NCBI GenBank assembly: GCA_905221615.1
Contig: CAJNDT010003868.1
Coordinates: 414,001 to 478,000 of the forward strand
DNA from: Symbiodinium sp. CCMP2592
Lineage: Eukaryota; Sar; Dinophyceae; Suessiales; Symbiodiniaceae
Length of the DNA stretch: 64,000 bases
Reading direction: 5' to 3'
Shown here: piece after piece, positions 58,811 to 64,000 of the stretch
Layout: every line of letters starts with the position of its first letter
How positions within the stretch are numbered: position 1 is the first letter of the stretch
The notes under the pieces: generated by a model
Seen by the model: the letters and a program-made list of their open reading frames with translations, nothing else
Databases searched by the model: none
What the model was told of the DNA's origin: nothing
Translations under genes and position numbers: made by a program

Positions 58811-61648
58811 TCAACCGCCTTTGCGCTGCAAAAGAACGGTGTCGGAAATGCTCAGCACATCACGCACAGCTTGGTTCGCATACACATCTGTGGTTTCGAG
58901 CTTACCGTCGGGCAGGAAAGAACATGCCTTCAGCATATGATCCTGCACAGCAGCAGCTGGAGCACCGAAAGACTGGAAAAGCCTGGAAAGCTCCGTCCCC
59001 AAGGTTACACTAACATCTTCTACGACGATCTTGTTGACGGGATCTGTGGTTTTCAAAACTGGGTTCCCATCCGCTGAAACACTGTACAGAACACGCACGT
59101 TCAACACGGCCGCTGTCTGGGACCCTTCTGCATCTATGTCGCTAGGCACTATCTGTGGTGCGGCATTCCATGTCGTTTTGCGACGACAACGTCGCAGGTC
59201 GTGCAACACGGGAGGCGCCGATGTTTTGTGGCCTGCTGCCTTCACAGTGGTTTCCTGACCCATTGCCTTGTTCTTGGCCTTGGCCTTGCGAAGCTGCTCG
59301 CGCAAACTGGTGATGAGGAGATCCTTGTCATCTGCTTTCAGCGGCACGGATCCGCGGCCAGGTGCCTTGGGCTTGTTACCCCGGCCGAAGGCGCCCAATG
59401 GAGTAGAGTCCAACTCATCTGGCACCTTGCATTTTCCCAAGTGCATGTTCAAGGCCAGCACGTGGAAGCACCGCTTGGCAGCTGGGAACGCCGGACATGT
59501 GCAAAAGGCCTGGTCTCCTCGAAGCCTTGGGTTCTTTATATAGAATGTTTAGACAAGCAGGCCTCACATGCGTTGTAATTAGGGTTAAGGGTTGAGGATT
59601 TAAGGTCAGCCAACCATCTTATTGTATCATAGATGGCCAAGAGACCCAAAGATGCGGTGTCCCGACCCGCCATGGAATGTAAGCAAAATCTCCACAGTGG
59701 TTTCCTGCCCGCCTTCCTGCGCCACGAAGGCACGAACAACCCGTTCAGCTTGGCGTTGACTCAGCGGTCCACGGTGGCAGACACCAGAGTCGTCCCCATC
59801 AGGGTCTTCCCCACGTGGTAGGCAGATGTAGAACCTACGGCGCCAGCTGCTCGAGTACTTCCCAAGTCCCAACCCTCGGCCCTATAAACGCCTAAAGGTC
59901 TCAAGCCCCCAAAAAAGAACGACATGGAACTTGCACCAAACCCCCAAAATCTTGACTTGCACAGGTACAAGGAGCTTTCGAGTGTCAAGAGTGACGGATC
60001 GGATCTTGTCCGTGCCAAAAAGACTTTGAAATGAGGCCGCCTTCTGCCAAAGCTGAGCGTCCACATGCCGGGGAGCCGTCGGATCAAAATGAGCCTTTGT
60101 GGCCACCTCCACTTGCTCCAGCATGAAGTTGAGCGTCTCGCCCACACTGCCGACTACGTTGCCAGCGTCCTGCCGGGTGTACTTGATGGTGCTCTCTGCA
60201 GCGTTGTTCGTGGAAGGCGCAGATGCAAGATCTGCAGCGACAGCCAAATGCCAATCACCCACTTTGTCCAGCCATTGCCGAAAGAAGCTGCTCACCCAGT
60301 TGTAGTTGCGACCAAGCTTGTCCTTCCACGCAGTCTTGCCTTCCAAACCATCTTGACACCACTTCGCCTTGACCGCATTGGCCCTAGAAACGAAATCCTC
60401 CTGAGATTGTGCCTGTCTCATGAGGTCAATGTGCAGGCTGATCTCCGACCATGCCACTTCTTTCTCATCTTTGCTGCCTGCGACAAGTGTACACTATGCT
60501 GAGCGTCCTCAGAAACCTTGCTCGATCCCAGTAATCCGAAAGACCGAAACCGCTAACACCTCGCAACGAAAGTCTTATAGGGTTTCGGGATGTTTAGGGC
60601 TTAGGGTTCAGGGTTTCAGGCTTCGGGTTTGGGTTGGCTCGCCTTTGAAGCGCTTGTAAAAGCTGTCTCGTGCTGCGTGCTTGACATGGAAGTAGCACAT
60701 GAGATTCGTGGCATCAAAAGCTGACTTGAGCGCAGAACGGTAGGCTGGCTCCGCATCACTCATCGAAAAGGGTGCCGACACTTTGCTCTGCGCAAGTCTC
60801 GCAGTTGACTGAGCAAATGCTGTCAGTGTGGACACCATCCGTTCGGATTCCATGTCCGACGTCAAGGCAAGGGCGCAGAGCCCGAACTCCCCAGCGGGGT
60901 TCAAGCAACCCAGCACTGTCAAGGGCCAGCCCAGCAGATTGAATTTGAACCCGCCATCAGCTGCCACGACACACCCTGCAGCACAAGCTCGAGCAAAGCG
61001 GCGCTGCAATGCCGGAGTGGTTGCAAGGATGCTGATCTCGGACTTGGGGCCCTTCCTGACGATGCTGCTGTGGCACCAGTAAGCCTGCGATTCTACTTCG
61101 GGAAGCTTGTCGCACTGCTGGACTGCTCGGCGCAAGTCTCCGACTGTGCGTCTTCCATACCAGGAAGCACAGAGCCCCTTGCGCAAGTTCTGCACTTGCT
61201 TCAGCTGCGCCTTCTGCACGGGTTGTTGTTTGTTCGTACGCCCTGACCTCAAGGCCAAACGCGGCCGCGAAGTGGCTTTCTGCGCAAGAGCCGCCTCCAG
61301 CACCTTCCGCTCTGCAAGGCTTTCGAAACCACGTGTCCCAGTTGTCTTTGCACCAGCTATGTGAGATCTCCAAAGCGATGCATGCTGGTAGAGCTCTGCT
61401 GTCCCATCCGCCTGTTCCTTCAACACTGCCCTCCACGTGCAAGGTGGTGTACTCTGAGCCAGCCTGCACGCCAGAAAAGTAATCTTGCCATCCTTCTTGA
61501 TGGCACGACCACAGTGTGAGCGACAGTGCTTTCCTGAGCCCAGGTCTTGTAAACCCGCAGATCTGCTGGCATAGCTGCCTACAAAGCTATCATACAATGC
61601 CGCTTGGAAGGAACCTGGTGCAGCTGCTCGCCCTGCTGGGCGTTTCAT
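58811..61648 (-). CDS. Mutator-like (MULE) transposase, four exons, SWIM zinc finger
   Basis: Cut-and-paste DNA transposase of the Mutator-like superfamily. Exons by splice signals: 61648-60643, 60477-59937, 59834-59646, 59525-58811. All phases agree and give 816 codons before the stop. The N-terminus has a Cys-rich stretch (C42, C46, C61, C70), perhaps a DNA-binding zinc module. The acidic triad is inferred as D231 (in VVAADGGFKFN), D298 (in FSMSDAEPAY, followed by CYFHVKH) and E430 (in STNNAAEST). A SWIM finger follows at C587-x-C589...C598-x-H600. The C-terminal region after the SWIM finger is unassigned. Introns are 165 bp (GC donor), 102 and 120 bp; the first and third contain CCCTAAA-like sequence. 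The ATG at 61648 gives MKRPAGRAA. Mutator-type D-D-E, CxxH and SWIM motifs are established for the superfamily; residue assignments are by eye. No frame-breaking lesion was seen, so the gene may be young. Confidence 0.82.
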
Positions 61649-61784
61649 GGCAGCTATTTCTGATGAACCTGTAGCCCGAAAAGGTCACAGCGAAGTTGTC
61701 AAGGAATCCTTTGGCATCCCACCTTCAAAATCCGACGCCCGAGCCACTCAACAAAACCCAAAACATCCCCAAAACCCTTAGCCC

Positions 61785-62140
61785 CTTTACATCTACTCAA
61801 AAAAAGCCTCAAAGACCCTTTACATCTACTCAAAAAAAGCCTCAAAGACCCTTTACATCTACTCAAAAAAAGCCTCAAAGACCCTTTACATCTACTCAAA
61901 TATAGCCCTCAAAGACCCTTTACATCTACTCAAATAAAGCCTCAAAGACCCTTTACATCTAGCCTCAAAGACCCTTTACATCTACTCAAATAAAGCCTCA
62001 AAGACCCTTTACATCTACTCAAATAAAGCCTCAAAGACCCTTTACATCTACTCAAATAAAGCCTCAAAGACCCTTTACATCTACTCAAATAATCAATAAA
62101 GCCTCAAAGACCCTTTACATCTACTCAAACAAAGCCTGAA
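61785..62140 (+). repeat. 33-34 bp minisatellite
   Basis: About ten copies of a unit with core GCCTCAAAGACCCTTTACAT followed by CTACTCAAA(A/T)AAA, with one truncated and one slightly expanded copy. It lies between the transposase start and the right TIR, so it is probably part of the element. Confidence 0.9.
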
Positions 62141-62146
62141 AGACAC

Positions 62147-62262
62147 CAGTTGTATTATGACCCATCTGGTTGTATTTTCCCCTATCTGAACCAATTTTTA
62201 AAGATTTCAGTTGTATTATTACCCATCCGGTTGTATTTTCACCCATCTAGTTGTATTTCGCC
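62147..62262 (-). repeat. Right candidate TIR of the Mutator-like element
   Basis: Read on the + strand it contains repeated GGTTGTATTTTCACCCATCT-like units. The reverse complement aligns with 58155-58257. It ends at a C10/G-rich homopolymer block (62270-62330). Confidence 0.55.
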
Positions 62263-62682
62263 TTATTCTCCCCCCCCCCGGGGGCAGGGGGGGGGGGGGG
62301 GGGGGCGGGGGGAGGGACTCGGGGGGGCCGCACCAGCGGTTAAGAGGTGAAGATGGATATTTAAAGGTATAGTACAGGGTAGTTGGGATTCAAGGTGAAA
62401 CCCTAGCAACATATGTCAGAAGGACATCCTCCAAAGGAGCCCAAGATGCATCGTTAAACCCTAAACCCTAAACCCCTTAGCCCTAACCCCTAAACCCTTA
62501 AGCCCTAAACCTTAAGTTTTAAGGTGTGGCTTGAATCTTGGGATGTAGTGTTTGATGCACTAGGGTTGGATGAGGGGTTCAAGAACCCACCTACACATGG
62601 ACGCTTCGGGTAAAGTCTGTCTGTTTGGTGCTCAAGGGTCCAAGTGCCCAAGTACCCAAGAATCATATACTCTCCAAAACCC

Positions 62683-62790
62683 AAAGGGTCCAAATTACCT
62701 ATACAGTAGAGTCTAGGGTTTCTATATTAGGAGTTACTATTTTGATTTAGGGAAGTACCCCCCGTAACAGTACCTCGGACCCTTTGGGTT
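62683..62790 (+). mobile_element. Palindromic element, family E
   Basis: CCCAAAGGGTCCAAATTACC...GTACCTCGGACCCTTTGGG. Others: 6705-6810, 16480-16575, 36001-36110, 40456-40562, 44537-44642, 54660-54765. Confidence 0.85.
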
Positions 62791-62954
62791 ACAATCTTGA
62801 AGCTTTGCCTAGCCCCTCCTAGTTGCCTCCTTCAGATTCCAAGCATAACGCTCCATGCACCTGTATAGTATCTACTCGGTTTACAAGGGGTACCTAGATT
62901 TGTATTTTAAGATTTACATAAGTCTATACTACAGAGGGACATGGAGTCCCATTG

Positions 62955-63090
62955 TTCCGGACCGGCAAGCGCTCTTGCCAGGAACCCAAGGGTGAATCTG
63001 TACATCGGCGGCAACAGTGCCGGCTTCCCAGACACCGCCGTTGAAGGTAGCATTAAGTCGCTGTACATCGGAAAGCTCCGCGTGGCGTAG
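62955..63090 (+). CDS. Terminal exon, possible concanavalin/laminin-G-like domain end
   Basis: Frame ASALARNPRVNLYIGGNSAG, then FPDTAVEGSIKSLYIGKLRV, then A and TAG (63088-63090). The pattern LYIGGN...GxIxxLYIGxLRV resembles the final strands of LamG/ConA-like beta-sandwich domains (family knowledge; assignment inferred). The acceptor is upstream and not fixed. Confidence 0.55.
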
Positions 63091-63704
63091 TCATCAATCT
63101 TTTTCGCTGCTTATCTAGGGCTTAAGTTCGAGTTTAAGTTATGCACGTGACACCAGTTTGGGCCTTCACCTTTACAAGACCTGATCATCTACCCGACACA
63201 TGTAGAGTGTTGCACTCTGTATGGCCATGTACATCTCAGTTCATGTCGCCCCCCATGGAGCTTTCCATTAAGGAATATCGCTTAAACCATAAGGGGATTC
63301 ATATTATGATTTAAGGTATATTCCTGAATTAAGGGTATTGGGCTCTGTGGGAACCTGCATCCGTACCCCAAAAGGCAGCGTACAACAATTCTTTGAGCAG
63401 CCCAAGAGACGAAACGATGCATAGCTCAAGGTTGCCTTTGCCCAAGGCCCTTTGTCCACTAAACCCGTACACATCTAAACCGATCTGAGTTACAAGCCGC
63501 TAAACCTTCGAAGCCGTAAGCTGTTAAGGGTTTTGGGTTAACAACCCTAAACCTAAACCCTATAAGCCCAAAACCCCAGACCAACAAGACGACGCAACAG
63601 CAGAACAAAACACGCATTGAACCTGCAGTGCCCAGTTTCCTGAAACGGAATCCCAAAGTGCCCCTAAACCCTCAACCCTGCACCCCAAGCCCTAAAGTGC
63701 CCAG

Positions 63705-63776
63705 ATTGCCTTCGAGTGCATGATTCCCGTGGAGTGCCGGCACCCCTCACGGGTATGGAATGTGGTGAACATCCAG
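63705..63776 (+). CDS. Internal exon of 72 bp
   Basis: GTGCCCAG|ATT...ATCCAG|GC encloses IAFECMIPVECRHPSRVWNV then VNIQ, 24 codons in G/C-rich usage. It ends at a GC donor, or earlier at CGG|GTATGG. It belongs to a gene that continues beyond, or within, the last 220 bases, which are otherwise CCCTAAA-type repeat. Confidence 0.55.
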
Positions 63777-63789
63777 GCTCTCCACCCTG

Positions 63790-64000
63790 CACCAAACGCT
63801 AAGTCCCTGACCCCCTACACCCCGAATCCCTGAACCCCAAAACCCTATAACCCTAAACTCCCTAAACCCTAAAACCCTAAACCCCAACCCCAAAACCCTA
63901 AATGCCTCAACCCTAAACCCTGAACCGTAAAACCCTCAACCCTGGATCTCCCCCGAAACCCTAAAACGACAGATCCTTCAACCTAAACCCCCCAAACCTC
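63790..64000 (+). repeat. Degenerate CCCTAAA array at the window end
   Basis: Irregular ACCCTAAA/ACCCTGAA units run into the end of the window, broken by short unique segments. Not a clean telomere. Confidence 0.8.

Larger units (their letters stand above)
58150..62262 (-). mobile_element. Mutator-like DNA transposon with candidate terminal inverted repeats
   Basis: The transposase gene is bracketed by related sequences in opposite orientation. On the left (about 58155-58257) are units like TACAACCaaACGGGTGAAA. On the right (about 62147-62262), the reverse complement has units like TACAACTAGATGGGTGAAA. In both arms two units lie in tandem, then a shorter ACAACTG unit, a spacer of tens of bases, and another GGgAAATTACAAC-type unit. 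Each arm abuts a long G/C homopolymer tract on its outer side. The interior also holds a dimeric 65-bp tandem repeat and a 33-bp minisatellite. Long TIRs are usual for MULEs; the element borders and any 8-11 bp target duplication could not be fixed because of the homopolymers. Confidence 0.6.

Noticed and set aside
63790-64000. Chromosome end
   Set aside because: Units are irregular and interspersed with unique sequence; similar arrays are found throughout the window.

Overview
The window looks like nuclear DNA of a dinoflagellate, probably from the Symbiodiniaceae/Suessiales side. The reasons are lysine-rich and transposase-like proteins that resemble families I remember from Symbiodinium-type genomes (memory, not a search), multi-exon genes with AG|G-type junctions and some GC donors, G/C-rich third codon positions in the exons, and dispersed TTTAGGG-type (CCCTAAA) repeats, a telomere motif reported in dinoflagellates. 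No bacterial operon, rRNA, tRNA or CRISPR array is visible. The species is not determined.

Layout. 1-9 kb: repeats with one clear + strand terminal exon (7364-7522). 9.0-9.65 kb: a frameshifted pseudogene. 9.7-18 kb: repeats with a few + strand exon candidates. 18.1-32.7 kb: a minus-strand gene block, read from high to low coordinate: a small six-exon gene (32693-31657), a ten-exon lysine-rich protein (31097-26642), a second multi-exon protein with a basic C-terminus (26268-21340) and a large transposase-like ORF (19877-18120). 33-57 kb: mostly repeats, with isolated + strand exons (38.1, 40.0, 44.1, 48.2, 49.6, 52.6 kb) from one or more genes that I cannot assemble. 58.15-62.26 kb: a Mutator-like element with a four-exon transposase (816 aa, reconstructed with consistent phases), a SWIM zinc finger, candidate terminal inverted repeats and two internal minisatellites. 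62.95-63.8 kb: two more + strand exons.

The space between genes is a patchwork of at least 15 families of short (about 80-230 bp) palindromic elements. Several share a terminal motif of the form CCCaaAGGGTCC...GGACCCTttGGG. Another group begins CTTGGAGG and is flanked by TA or TG dinucleotides. They are nested in one another and embedded in degenerate CCCTAAA repeats. No transposase recognisably matches these ends.

Points that stand out: (1) very short introns (31-49 bp) deduced from phase-consistent joins in the minus-strand genes; (2) introns whose bodies are telomere-like repeat; (3) the palindromic-element superfamily, including a subfamily that carries a telomere-like insert at the same internal site in two copies; (4) the complete-looking Mutator-like element. 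All gene models come from reading frames and splice signals alone, without RNA evidence.
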